Shown here in pieces: positions 16,833-25,987 of a stretch of 64,000 nt of DNA. A program made the translations under genes and the position numbers. The stretch is from CAVYXF01 sp963772335 (GTDB lineage Bacteria > Pseudomonadota > Alphaproteobacteria > Rhizobiales > Rhodomicrobiaceae): the NCBI GenBank assembly GCA_963772335.1, contig CAVYXF010000008.1:496001-560000 (forward strand), read 5' to 3'. The notes under the pieces are model-generated. The model saw only the letters and a program-made list of their open reading frames with translations. It made no database searches and was not told the DNA's origin. Positions within the stretch are counted from its first letter, which is position 1, and each line of letters starts with the position of its first letter.

Positions 16833-17912
16833 TCAGGCGACGCGCCGAGGGCGTTCCGGGCCGTCGTCTTCGTAGGCGGGATCGGCCCAGTTCTCGTCCT
16901 CGGGCAGGTGAACATCTGCCAGCGGGCGCGTCACACCATCGGTATAATGGGCAAACAGCCGGCCGCGCGAGGACATTGAGATGCCGGTGAAGGAGCCGCC
17001 GGCCGACCCGTTGGCATTGGCCTCAAGCACCTTGACCAGTCCGCTACGATCAGCGAACTGAGTGATGCCGCCTGCGCCGAATATTAGGGAGAGATTGCCT
17101 AGTCTTAGGCCGTCCACGGTGACATCGAAAATGGGGATCGAATTGGCCGATGTCATCAGCCGCCCGTCGGCCTCGAACGACAGGGTATGGCCGCTATTCT
17201 TCCAGGCGACTTCGCCGCCCCGCGGGTCGCGGCGCGTGCGGTAGAACAGGTTCCACGAATCGCAGCCGGCCGAGCGCAGCGAGCCGACCTTGGCCCAGCG
17301 CAAGACCAACGGCACCTTGATGCCGTCGCGGCCAAACACCGTGATCGAGCCGCCAGAGAGCGAGCAGGCGAGAAACTTCACGCCGTCATCGCCCAGCACG
17401 ATGCCTGAGCCCTGCGCGGAAGGGTCGCGGGCCAGTTGCGTCCTGTCGAGCAACTCGCTGTCAGACGTCTCGAAATCGGCATTGGCGGTGAGCGGAAAGG
17501 AGGGCAGGTTGGCGCGATAGACCACCCAATCGGTTGCCGAGGGCGGGGCCGGATCGGGGCTGATTCGCAAGATCTCCGGCTCGCTGCCAACCCGCCGTCC
17601 CTCGGAGTCGAGCGGCAGGCCGAGCACGAACTGGCCGCGGCCATTGATCAGATAACCGTCCTCGCTGAGCGCGAGATTGTCGTCGCTGGAGCGCAGGCAA
17701 GGCCCGAACAGCGGCGCGCCGCGTGGCGAGGCACCGGTCTGATTCGCCACGATAAACAGCGCCGGCGGCTCGGCATAGCTCTCCGCCGCCACATCATCTT
17801 CCTCCCACGAATAGCTGAGATCCGGCTCGGCCGGCAGTTCGCTACCTGGATCGTATGAGTGCGATGGAGACCGCGTCCCCGGAACTGAAGTAATGGTTTC
17901 CATGAGACCCAT
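16833..17912 (-). CDS. Orphan protein resembling the middle domains of flagellar hook FlgE
   Basis: 359 residues, no signal peptide. Around residues 51-101 the sequence reads ALFIVANQTG then LSEDGYLINGRGQFVLGLPLD, which parallels the FlgE/FlgF stretch GxFFVV...DGYLVN..G..L.G.P. Around 270-335 it reads LIFGAGGITQFADRSG, then NGSAGGSFTGISMSSRGRLFAHYTDGVTRPLADV. That parallels the FlgE end of D1 (TQF, then YxxGxLxxVSIDxxGxxxAxYSNG). The N- and C-terminal D0 helices needed for assembly are absent, and acidic disordered ends replace them. No other flagellar gene is in the window. The function is unknown; similarity is judged by eye. Confidence 0.6.
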   Translation of the reverse strand: MGLMETITSVPGTRSPSHSYDPGSELPAEPDLSYSWEEDDVAAESYAEPPALFIVANQTGASPRGAPLFGPCLRSSDDNLALSEDGYLINGRGQFVLGLPLDSEGRRVGSEPEILRISPDPAPPSATDWVVYRANLPSFPLTANADFETSDSELLDRTQLARDPSAQGSGIVLGDDGVKFLACSLSGGSITVFGRDGIKVPLVLRWAKVGSLRSAGCDSWNLFYRTRRDPRGGEVAWKNSGHTLSFEADGRLMTSANSIPIFDVTVDGLRLGNLSLIFGAGGITQFADRSGLVKVLEANANGSAGGSFTGISMSSRGRLFAHYTDGVTRPLADVHLPEDENWADPAYEDDGPERPRRVA

Positions 17913-18117
17913 GGCACAGCCTCCTAACGTAACCTCCTCTTAACCTCCGCCAACAATGGAAAGGAAAGGTAAACGCGCCGCCGCGCTTCCTGCGATTTTT
18001 GGCGAAAAGACCGGACGCTATCGGCTTCTCCTGAAGTCAGAGCCGGGCAATGCAGCCTTGTCAGCCCCGTGCGCTCTACCGTAAACCTGGACGAGACATT
18101 AACGGGCAGGACCGCTC

Positions 18118-18963
18118 ATGCGCTTTAAAGGCACCTCAACCTATGTCGCCACGGACGATCTGCGCATCGCCGTCAATGCCGCGATCGCGCTGGAGCGGCC
18201 TTTGCTGATCAAGGGCGAGCCCGGCACCGGCAAGACGATCCTGGCGCATGAGGTCGCCAAAGCCATCGGCGCCCCGTTCATCGAGTGGCACATCAAGTCA
18301 ACCACCAAGGCGCAGCAGGGGCTTTACGACTACGACGCCGTCAGCCGCCTGCGCGACAGCCAGCTCGGCGATGAGCGGGTAAAGGACATCCGCAATTACA
18401 TCCGGCAGGGCAAGCTGTGGGAGGCGTTCACCGCCGATCAGCGGCCGGTCCTCCTGATCGACGAGATCGACAAGGCCGACATCGAGTTCCCCAATGACCT
18501 GCTCCAGGAGCTCGACCGCATGGAGTTCCATGTCTATGAGACGGGCGAAACGGTGAAAGCGCGCCAGCGCCCGATCGTGATCATCACCTCCAACAATGAG
18601 AAGGAGTTGCCCGACGCGTTTCTGCGGCGCTGCTTCTTTCACTACATCAAGTTTCCCGATCACGACACCATGACGCAGATTGTCGAGGTGCATTTTCCCG
18701 GCTTGAAACAGCGCCTGCTGCGGGAAGCGCTCACGATCTTCTTCGACATGCGGGAGATCCCGGGCTTGAAAAAGAAGCCCTCGACCTCGGAACTTCTGGA
18801 TTGGTTGAAGCTTCTGCTGAACGAGGACATCGATGCCGAAACGCTTCGCCAGCGCGACTCAACGAAAGCGATACCGCCCCTCTATGGCGCGCTTCTCAAG
18901 AACGAGCAGGATGTCCATCTGTTCGAGAAGCTTGCCTTTATCGCACGTCGCAAGGACGGATGA
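18118..18963 (+). CDS. MoxR-type AAA+ ATPase
   Basis: 281 residues. Walker A GEPGTGKT is at about 33-40, Walker B VLLIDEIDKAD follows, then the sensor region IITSNNEKELPDAFLRRC. MoxR ATPases act as chaperones that insert cofactors or mature protein complexes, normally working with a von Willebrand A (CoxE-like) protein encoded just downstream. Here the next gene is an unrelated secreted protein, so the partner is missing or elsewhere. The gene starts at the ATG 18118 after an AGGACC leader. Confidence 0.9.
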   Translation: MRFKGTSTYVATDDLRIAVNAAIALERPLLIKGEPGTGKTILAHEVAKAIGAPFIEWHIKSTTKAQQGLYDYDAVSRLRDSQLGDERVKDIRNYIRQGKLWEAFTADQRPVLLIDEIDKADIEFPNDLLQELDRMEFHVYETGETVKARQRPIVIITSNNEKELPDAFLRRCFFHYIKFPDHDTMTQIVEVHFPGLKQRLLREALTIFFDMREIPGLKKKPSTSELLDWLKLLLNEDIDAETLRQRDSTKAIPPLYGALLKNEQDVHLFEKLAFIARRKDG

Positions 18964-19033
18964 GATTTTGCCCGGTTCACGTGCTATTCATGGTCACTCA
19001 GGCAGAACATGCGGCATTTCTGGGAGAATGGCT

Positions 19034-19945
19034 ATGCGCAGCTTTCTGACGCTCGCAGCCCTTTCGGCGCTCGCACTCGGCACGCCCGCCCAAGCGGCAA
19101 GCGGCAGCATCTGGGACCACAACGGCTCGAAAGTGACGCTGGAGGAGAACGGCGACAAGCGCAAGCTTGTCTATTCCGAGCCGCGCGAGGGGCTCGACAA
19201 GGCCGGTATCCGCCAGGGCACGGTGCTGTTCAACGGCGAGAAGAAGCCAAATGGCCGCCTCGCGGGCTTTGCTAAGATTTTTAAAGGCGGCTGCAACGCC
19301 GTCGATTATTTCGTCGAGGGCACGTTCAACGAGCGCAAGGGCGAGATCGTCCTACAGGGCCAGGCCCCGGTGTTCGCCTCAGGACAGGGTTGCCAAGTGA
19401 GCGGCTACTCGGATTCGAGCCCGGCATCGACGCTCACCTTCAGCAAGATCGGCGATGCTCCGCCGGAGAGCGCGGCCGTTGCGCAGCGCCCGCCTGAGCC
19501 GGAAATCGAGCAGGGCGATGGCGGCCGTGACGACGATTATCTGCCGCCTTCACAGCGGGGCCGCTCGGCGTCGCGTTCCGATGAGGGAGCCGATCAGCCC
19601 CCGGTTCGGCGCGATCAACCGCAAGGCGGCACTGCCTCGCGTGATCGCAATCCGGACACGCCGAACCGCAATCGCTCCGCCACTGCCGATGAGGATGATC
19701 AGCAGGAGGGCGGCGGCTATGCAGCGCCGCGCGACCGCCGTGATTATGATCGCGATCCCTATTACCAGGACCGCCGTTACAGCCGCGCTCCCGATCCTTA
19801 TGGCGACCGCTATCGCCGGCGCTATGACCCGGACGACGAAGTGTCTCCCGACGATGACGAGGACGCCGACACCTACGTCTATGAACGGCGGCGCTGGCGC
19901 TCCCCCATCTGGGGCTATTATCGCCGGCCCTGGTGGGATCGTTAG
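19034..19945 (+). CDS. Secreted protein with disordered Arg/Asp/Tyr-rich C-terminus
   Basis: 303 residues from ATG 19034 (GGGAG site eight bases before). Signal peptide MRSFLTLAALSALALGTPAQA. Residues ~22-135 form a compact domain with two cysteines (KGGCNAV, GQGCQVSG), beginning GSIWDHNGSKVTLEENGDKRKLVYSEPR. From about 150 onward it is low-complexity, rich in Arg, Asp, Pro and Tyr, ending in an aromatic tail (WGYYRRPWWDR). Periplasmic or outer-surface location is likely. Found in many rhizobial-type genomes as an unnamed protein. It is 70 bases beyond MoxR and could share its transcript. Confidence 0.75.
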   Translation: MRSFLTLAALSALALGTPAQAASGSIWDHNGSKVTLEENGDKRKLVYSEPREGLDKAGIRQGTVLFNGEKKPNGRLAGFAKIFKGGCNAVDYFVEGTFNERKGEIVLQGQAPVFASGQGCQVSGYSDSSPASTLTFSKIGDAPPESAAVAQRPPEPEIEQGDGGRDDDYLPPSQRGRSASRSDEGADQPPVRRDQPQGGTASRDRNPDTPNRNRSATADEDDQQEGGGYAAPRDRRDYDRDPYYQDRRYSRAPDPYGDRYRRRYDPDDEVSPDDDEDADTYVYERRRWRSPIWGYYRRPWWDR

Positions 19946-20751
19946 ACGAGGTTAACCGCTCGGCCGAAACAGCCTAATAGTCGGCCGATCTGGCACCGGC
20001 CAACGCCGGGACGAAGCGGTCAGATGCCTCTCAATGGCGGCGACGAGGCGCAAGCGGCTCTCCCGATCGTGGCGGCTCGGTGCCTGTCGGGCGGCAGCCG
20101 AAAGCGTTAACCGACCATTCACCACATCCTCAATCTTCGCCCCAACTTTATCCCCGCCCCCTCCTCCCGCACATACACTCGGCCCGTTCCTTCCCCTGAG
20201 GGACGCACGGGCACTCGAGACCGTCTCACCGTGGGGGAAGGAAGCGGTGCCTGAGGAATCCGCAAGGGATGGCTGGACGGAACGAAGCGCGGGCTCAGAG
20301 GAGCCGGTTAGGTAACAGAGGCCGGTCTTGCGGTTGGAGTAACGATCCTGAACTCAGGGGTTCGTGACTGCCCCCCTGTTTGCTGGGAAGCGCAGGGCGT
20401 ACGTACATCCGGCCATGCTAGGGATGTGCGATGTGTAGGGAAGAGGCAGCAGGGAGCCATAATATCACCGTGCGCGGGCGGCCTATTAGGGCCACCCACA
20501 AAAAACAAAAGCGACGGCCCGAGCGGCCGCCCGCGCGTCCCTCACCCCCACGGGTCGAGGATGGAACTGACGGAAAGCCTCGCGGGCCAGGCCCGGCGAG
20601 GGGAATTGTTGCGTGCTTTTACGATTGGGCACAGAGCACATCGGCTGCCGGCCGTATTGCACGCCGTAACGTTCGGCCCGGAATGCAAGGTGACAGATAA
20701 CCGGGAATCGCTGCCGGTTACTCTTGAGCGCCTGCTGAAAGGAGCAAAGCA
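19946..20751. other. 800-base stretch without a firm gene
   Basis: Codon use is weak on both strands. The part 20230-20465 contains paired segments and may encode a structured RNA (separate entry). At 20514-20529 a CGGCC/GGCCG hairpin is followed, on the minus strand, by TTTTGTTTTTT, a possible minus-strand terminator with no recognised gene before it. A 64-residue frame at 20561-20755 overlaps the FUSC start. Confidence 0.5.
20230..20465 (-). ncRNA. Possible structured small RNA (6S-like?)
   Basis: Non-coding on both strands, but rich in complementary segments. CCGCAAG (about 20261) pairs with CTTGCGG (about 20328). CAGGGG pairs with CCCCTG around 20356-20380. On the minus strand a TATTAT box at about 20460 could be a -10 element. 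The minus-strand wording CCCCTGA...GATCGTTACTCCAACC recalls the bulge region of alphaproteobacterial 6S RNA, from memory only. The strand, ends and family are uncertain. Confidence 0.25.
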
Positions 20752-20755
20752 TTGA
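20561..20755 (+). CDS. Doubtful small frame overlapping FUSC gene start
   Basis: 64 residues (MELTESLAGQARRGE to LKGAKH). The only support is position: its stop overlaps the TTG start of the FUSC gene, and the FUSC ribosome-binding site lies inside it, as in translationally coupled pairs. No domain is recognised. It may be chance. Confidence 0.2.
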   Translation: MELTESLAGQARRGELLRAFTIGHRAHRLPAVLHAVTFGPECKVTDNRESLPVTLERLLKGAKH

Positions 20756-21837
20756 CGGGTTTGCGGTTGCCACTTCGCCATGGACCGAAGCTGGTGCAAG
20801 CCTTTCGAATGACGGCATCCAGCCTGGCCGCGTTTGCCTTGGCTCAGGCCCTGGCACTACCGCAGGGGTTCTGGGCCGTGATCACTGCCCTGATCGTCAC
20901 CCAAAGCAATGTCGGCGGCTCGCTCAAGGCTGCGTTTGACCGGTTCATCGGATCGGTATTCGGTGCCGTTTATGGCGCCGCCATCGCCTTCGTCATTCCG
21001 CATGAGCACGCGTTGGCGCGCGCAGCCGCTCTGGTCGTGGCTGTTGCGCCGCTGTCCTTTATGGCCGCTTTTTCTGCGGGCTTTCGTGTGGCACCGATTA
21101 CCGCGATCATCGTTCTTCTCAGCACGACGGGTGCGAACTTGGGTCCGTTTGGCTTCGCGCTCGACCGCGTTCTCGAAGTCGGCCTCGGCTGTGCGGTCGG
21201 CCTTTTGGTTTCTGTTCTGATTGTCCCAGCCCGCGCTTCCCGCCTGGTGCTCGAAACAGCTGCCCAGGTCACCCGGTTACTGGCGGAGCAGCTCGAAGCA
21301 CTCGCAAGGCCAGGCGAGCAGGCTCAGGCCGACCTTATTTCGCTCGCCGTAAAAACGCGCCAGGCCCTCTCCAGACTGGAAATCTTGGTGGGTGAGGCAG
21401 CTCGCGAACGGCGCAGCCGGCTTTCAGATGCACCCGATCCCGAGCCCTTGTTCCGCACCCTCATGCGCCTGCGCCACGACGTGGTCATGCTCCGCCGCAC
21501 GGTGCGCGAGCCGGAGCACGAGATATTGCGCGGCCATGTGGCGCAGCCCTGGTCGCGCGCAGTCCAAACCGGTGCCACGATCCTGAACGATGTCGGTCGT
21601 TCCCTGGTCGAGGGACAAGCGCCGAAACCTTCGGGGGAGATGGCGACCACCGTCGGCGATTATCGATCGGCTCTGGACGAGCTGACGCGAGAGCTGGCCG
21701 ATCCTCTGCCGACCGATGCAACCTGGCGGCTGTTTGGCGCCGGTTTTGCCCTGGAGCAGTTCCGGCGCGACCTGGATGATCTGACAGAGCGCGCGCAGGA
21801 GTCCTCGTCCAGGCAAAACGGAGATACGCCAGCATGA
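20752..21837 (+). CDS. FUSC-family inner-membrane protein (aromatic-acid-efflux type)
   Basis: 361 residues. The first ~150 hold five to six membrane segments with the family wording QGFWAVITALIVTQSNVGGSL and DRFIGSVFGAVYGA. The rest is a long cytoplasmic helical domain. Relatives (AaeB, YccS) export aromatic carboxylates or relieve stress. The TTG start is chosen because AAAGGAG precedes it by eight bases; an ATG lies 19 codons further in. No membrane-fusion partner is adjacent. Confidence 0.8.
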   Translation: MTGLRLPLRHGPKLVQAFRMTASSLAAFALAQALALPQGFWAVITALIVTQSNVGGSLKAAFDRFIGSVFGAVYGAAIAFVIPHEHALARAAALVVAVAPLSFMAAFSAGFRVAPITAIIVLLSTTGANLGPFGFALDRVLEVGLGCAVGLLVSVLIVPARASRLVLETAAQVTRLLAEQLEALARPGEQAQADLISLAVKTRQALSRLEILVGEAARERRSRLSDAPDPEPLFRTLMRLRHDVVMLRRTVREPEHEILRGHVAQPWSRAVQTGATILNDVGRSLVEGQAPKPSGEMATTVGDYRSALDELTRELADPLPTDATWRLFGAGFALEQFRRDLDDLTERAQESSSRQNGDTPA

Positions 21838-22085
21838 CACGCCGCCACCTGGACCAGCGCGCGCTCAAGTTCGGCTCCTTCGGGCGAACCCCTAGATTCG
21901 TAGATAGCCGCGTTGGCAAGACGCAGACGCTGCTGAGGACTGTCGCCGTCACGCCGAAGGCCGTGGCAATGCTCTCCTCGCCCTCGCCTTTGTCGCCCAG
22001 CGCGGCGAAGGCGCGGAATTGGTCGAGTGGACGCAGCAGTGGCACAGTCGCATTATAGCCGTGAGCAAGGCCGGTTGCCGGTTTG

Positions 22086-22478
22086 CTATGCCGTGACTGT
22101 CCTCTGTTGTCGCGCAGGCGATAGAAACCAGAGCACAGCGGCAACTAACAATAGTGCGGGCACGTCCCCCATAAGGTGACCTAACTCGTGTCCGTCATTG
22201 ACGGACTGGGCGGCCATGATGCCGGCGTGCACGACGCTCGACCAGATGGTGAACGAGATCAGGCTCCGATGCTCCGATGGATTTCGAGCTGCGGCGATCA
22301 GGAAGGCCCCGAGGACTGCATAGATCCCGCAGATCATCTGCAAGTAGTATCTGCCTTCACCGCCGTGCCACACCCAACCCGACGGCCAAAACAGGCCTAA
22401 CGGGTAGATGAGGAAGAAGATTGCACCGAATACCACAAGTGCAATCTTGAGAAGCTTTTCCCTCGTGCTGTCGTCCAT
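22086..22478 (-). CDS. Four-span membrane protein, DUF6632-like
   Basis: 130 residues from ATG 22478, which follows AAAAGAGG. Four hydrophobic segments: IALVVFGAIFFLIYPLGLFW, YYLQMICGIYAVLGAFLIAA, ISFTIWSSVVHAGIMAAQS and ALLLVAAVLWFLS. Conserved polar signatures are GWVWHGGEGRYYLQMICGIYA and HELGHLMGD. This wording recurs in small uncharacterised membrane proteins; the family number is tentative. Standing alone; function unknown. Confidence 0.65.
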   Translation of the reverse strand: MDDSTREKLLKIALVVFGAIFFLIYPLGLFWPSGWVWHGGEGRYYLQMICGIYAVLGAFLIAAARNPSEHRSLISFTIWSSVVHAGIMAAQSVNDGHELGHLMGDVPALLLVAAVLWFLSPARQQRTVTA

Positions 22479-23042
22479 GCTGAAACCTCTTTTACGGGAG
22501 AGTTCTCTCCCTTTGGCACATGACCCAGAGCACGCCTTGCGCTGAGCCCTTGAATGCATCGAGCCCGGGATCTGCTAACCCACATTCGCAAGGACAGCGG
22601 CGTCTGGGCAATCATTTTCCAAAGAAAGCTCTGAATCAACGACCTTATGCACGCGTGGCAGTTCGGCTTTTGGCACAGAGCTGAAATCAAGACGGTGTGC
22701 AAATTCAGCACACACCGCAGTGGAGCCGGTCGAGTTTTCCATCGCGCGCTGGCGATCGGGCGCCGGATGGGAGTGCGCCCCTTATAGTCGGCTCGACCTG
22801 CAGGAAGAGACCGCTCGGGAAGCTCTCGTTTCGTGCTGACCACCCCGGCCCAGACGGTCGGCCTCTCGGCCGAGTTCGCCTCATCTCAGAATAAAGCCGA
22901 ACGCGGCGCGAAACCAGCAATGCCTTCTGGACGACAACGACGTGATTTTCGCCGTTGCGGTGCTGCCACGAGACGCCGGTGAGGATATTTGTCGCCAGTC
23001 GGTAGGACTGGCGTGAGGCTGGCAAATTGATGTTTCCAACAA
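22479..23042. other. Gene-poor spacer
   Basis: About 560 bases. Overlapping short frames on the minus strand have no start signals or family resemblance. I see no RNA gene or terminator with a clear T-run. Confidence 0.5.
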
Positions 23043-23756
23043 TCAAACGTGGACGTCTCCGTGGGCGAGTTCGCCCTCGGCCCGGGCATGACGGAAGGTG
23101 GCGTAAGTGATCCACAAATAAAAAATACCGACCAGCACAACCACCATCCAGCCGTGCAACGGACCGAGCGCCGCATTGCCGAGCCACTCGCTCGCCGAAT
23201 GCACAAACTCGACGTCGCCTCCGTTCGGTTGAAGCTTTGTCGAGGTGGTCTTAAGCAGCCAGGCTGCCAGGAGCACATAGAACATCCAGCAATAATTGCG
23301 GCGCAGGCGACGCGACATTGCCCGGGTGAAGCTGATCGCAAACACCGGTCGCCGCAGATCGTCGGCCAGCTCTCGCGTCCAATCGGGGTTAGCCTCCGGG
23401 ATCGGCGAGAACAGCGCTGCAAAGTAATGGCGCTCCAGCCTGCGCACACGGCCCCTGTAGACGTCAAAGAACCGGTAGCGGCGCGATTCGATGGCGAGCA
23501 GCAGCATGACGAGGATCGCCGCAAACAACAGCACCCCATGATGCGCGGTAGGTGTCGAGAGGGAGACCGACAACATCGCGGCCACGACGGTAATGGCCCA
23601 ATTGCTCGTCCTGTCGACACGATCACGCCAGCTCGTCATCCGTCCCATTTCGCCACGGTAGTAGTGGGCAATCAGGTTGACGCATTCCGTCCGGGTTGCC
23701 GGAAAAAGCAATTCTGCGCGCCCTAACGATGGAATAGAATCTTGCTCGGCTTGCAT
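23043..23756 (-). CDS. DUF2270 integral membrane protein
   Basis: 237 residues. The domain is recognisable from ECVNLIAHYYRGEMGRMTSWRDRVDRTSNWAI, then two membrane spans, then IESRRYRFFDVYRGRVRRLERHYFA. A second hydrophobic pair lies near the C-terminus. Function of DUF2270 proteins is unknown. It is immediately downstream of the CPA2 antiporter gene on the same strand (71-base gap), so the two may be one envelope or ion-stress operon. Confidence 0.85.
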   Translation of the reverse strand: MQAEQDSIPSLGRAELLFPATRTECVNLIAHYYRGEMGRMTSWRDRVDRTSNWAITVVAAMLSVSLSTPTAHHGVLLFAAILVMLLLAIESRRYRFFDVYRGRVRRLERHYFAALFSPIPEANPDWTRELADDLRRPVFAISFTRAMSRRLRRNYCWMFYVLLAAWLLKTTSTKLQPNGGDVEFVHSASEWLGNAALGPLHGWMVVVLVGIFYLWITYATFRHARAEGELAHGDVHV

Positions 23757-23827
23757 GGCATTTCCTCCACAATCGGTTCAAGTGGCCCGACAGCGCGGCA
23801 GTTCCTCCCGGTCGTACTGCGCGATGA

Positions 23828-25987
23828 TCACTGAGCGATCAACAATGTGGGCGCCTTCATGGCCCGAACCAGTGCCGCGCTGCGCGAACCAAGGAACCGT
23901 GTCTCGCCTCGGCGCAAAGAAGCGCCGACAACGACGAGGTCGTATTTGCGAGCGGTGGCTGCGGCCCTGATCGCGTTCTCCGGTCGGGAGTTCCTGGCCG
24001 TGGCGGCTTCGACGTGAACCCCGCTTCGTTTGCCAAGACGACGGGCATCAACCAGGACGGACACGCCAACACGACGCGCACGTCCTCTCAGCATTTCGAT
24101 ATCGTCCCGCGGATCAAAGACGTGGAGCGCCGTCAGTTTCCCGCCGGTGGCCTTCGCCAAGGCGATCGCAAGCTCGATTGCTAGTCGGGCAGGTGAGGCG
24201 CCGCTGGTGGGAACCAGGATGTTGAGGGGACGGCCCGGCTTTCCCCGGAAGCGTCTCCCGTTCAGGGCAATCGCGACCGGCCCGTCGAAGGCTTTGAACA
24301 GGGCTTGCAACTGGTTTTCGAACCGGTGCGTGGTCATGGAGATCGGATGCTCGAGGCCAGCAAAAACGATGCTGTAAGCTTTGATCGCCTCTTTCTCCAG
24401 AGAATCCCCAGCATCGGCGGTCTTGGCATGTACGAACTCCGCCAACGCAACGGGCGGGGACGCATTGCGCTCATCGTTGTGAGGAACGAATGGAGCGTGG
24501 CCTATGATGGCTTGGGCCGCCTGCGTGACCGAACTGAGCCCCGTCTGTGGGTTATCCTCATCCTCGGACGCCTGCTCCATAACCGTCGTCATGACCCGTT
24601 GTCCGACCAAGAAAGTCCCGGCGACTTGAGCCGCAAGGGCAGCGTTTGCGCTCCGGTCGACGTAGAGCAGGGCACGCTCCATCTTGGGCACAGACTCACC
24701 TTCTTCCGCTTCCTCCTTCTCGAGCCGTCTTGCTTCTTCCTCGCGCAGCGGCACGCGCGCCAACACCCAGCGCAACGTGGGCGGCATCATCATGGTGGTG
24801 ACGACCGCCATGGCGACGATCATGGTGTAGAGCTCGTTGCTGAGCACTCCCATCGACAGGCCGATGGTGGCGATAATGACCTCGGTCGAGCCACGAGCGT
24901 TGAGACCCGTCGCCAGGGCAAGGGATTCAAGTCCCGTGAGACCTCCCAGACGCCCACCGGCGAGTGCACCAATGAACTTACCGACGCTTGCGACTGCGAT
25001 GATGGCGAGCGTAAAGCCCAGCAGAGTGGGATCTATGAGGGTTCTCAGATCCATGCCTAAACCGGCAACGGCGAAAAACACGGGGCTGAAGAATGCGATA
25101 ATGAAGCCCCGCACCTGGCCTTCGATGTGTTCGGTCAAGATAGGGGATTGCCCAATCAGGATTCCCGCGACGAAGGCACCCAGCGCGGTATGCACACCAA
25201 CCAGCTCGGTTGATAAAGCCATGACCAGTGTGATGACGAGAATGGCGGTGATGACCGGAAATTCGATCGTCATGTTGTCGTTGGTCCAGCGGATAACGCG
25301 CGCGACGACGCGACGTCCGAGCGTGACGCTCACAGCCAGGAAAAGCAGGGTGCCGGCCACGCTTGCGCCCACATTGGTGAGACTGACCGTGCCATAGGCG
25401 GCAATTCCGGCAATTACGGCGATGAGAACCCAGGCGATGGTATCGTCAAGGATGGCCGTGGCCAAAATCAACTGCCCGAGGTCGCGCCGAATGGCCCCGA
25501 TTTCCATCAACACCATCGCCACGATCTTCACTGAGGATATAGAGAGGGCCGTGCCAAGAAACAGCGCTGTAACGAGCTGCGTGTTGGGCGAAGGAATGAT
25601 CCTGGTTGGTACGCCATAGGCCAGGACGACACCGCATATGAACGGCACGGCGATACCGAACAGCGACGTCGTGATGACGGCGCGGCGCCTCTTGCTGATC
25701 AGGGCGAGGTTGGTCTCCATGCCGGTCAGCAGCAGCAGCAACAAGATGCCGATCTGCGACACCGCATCGATCATGCTCTTGAGCGCAGGGGTACCGGGAA
25801 AGATCTGTTGACGCAGCTCAGGCAACAAAGCGCCAAACAAGGAAGGGCCAAGGAGCACGCCCGCAAGGAGCTGGCCAAAGATGGCCGGCTGGCCCAGACG
25901 GCTCATTCCCTCGCCGAGAAGGCGTCCGATGAACAGCAGCAGGATGAGCTCTGCAACAAAAATTGCCGTCGTATGATCGAATGCCAT
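23828..25987 (-). CDS. CPA2 Na+(K+)/H+ antiporter fused to a universal-stress domain
   Basis: 719 residues from ATG 25987. Residues ~1-390 form the 12-13-span antiporter (FIGRLLGEGMSRLGQPAIFGQLLAGVLLGPSLFG; TAILDDTIAWVLIA with the ion-binding Asp pair; ALGAFVAGILIGQSP). After a charged linker come ~150 residues of unclear fold. The last ~140 residues are a UspA-like module (NILVPTSGASPARLAIELAIALAKATGGKLTALHVF, then DLVVVGASLRRGETRFLGS). The ATP-binding loop GASxRGxxxxxLG-S is present. It exchanges monovalent cations for protons; the Usp part probably gates by nucleotide. Followed by DUF2270. Confidence 0.88.
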   Translation of the reverse strand: MAFDHTTAIFVAELILLLFIGRLLGEGMSRLGQPAIFGQLLAGVLLGPSLFGALLPELRQQIFPGTPALKSMIDAVSQIGILLLLLLTGMETNLALISKRRRAVITTSLFGIAVPFICGVVLAYGVPTRIIPSPNTQLVTALFLGTALSISSVKIVAMVLMEIGAIRRDLGQLILATAILDDTIAWVLIAVIAGIAAYGTVSLTNVGASVAGTLLFLAVSVTLGRRVVARVIRWTNDNMTIEFPVITAILVITLVMALSTELVGVHTALGAFVAGILIGQSPILTEHIEGQVRGFIIAFFSPVFFAVAGLGMDLRTLIDPTLLGFTLAIIAVASVGKFIGALAGGRLGGLTGLESLALATGLNARGSTEVIIATIGLSMGVLSNELYTMIVAMAVVTTMMMPPTLRWVLARVPLREEEARRLEKEEAEEGESVPKMERALLYVDRSANAALAAQVAGTFLVGQRVMTTVMEQASEDEDNPQTGLSSVTQAAQAIIGHAPFVPHNDERNASPPVALAEFVHAKTADAGDSLEKEAIKAYSIVFAGLEHPISMTTHRFENQLQALFKAFDGPVAIALNGRRFRGKPGRPLNILVPTSGASPARLAIELAIALAKATGGKLTALHVFDPRDDIEMLRGRARRVGVSVLVDARRLGKRSGVHVEAATARNSRPENAIRAAATARKYDLVVVGASLRRGETRFLGSRSAALVRAMKAPTLLIAQ

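Noticed and set aside
22640..22720. Similarity of a minus-strand frame (ISALCQKPNCHA) to a short rhizobial repeat read as SALCQK
   Set aside because: Only about a dozen residues, recalled from memory; could be chance.
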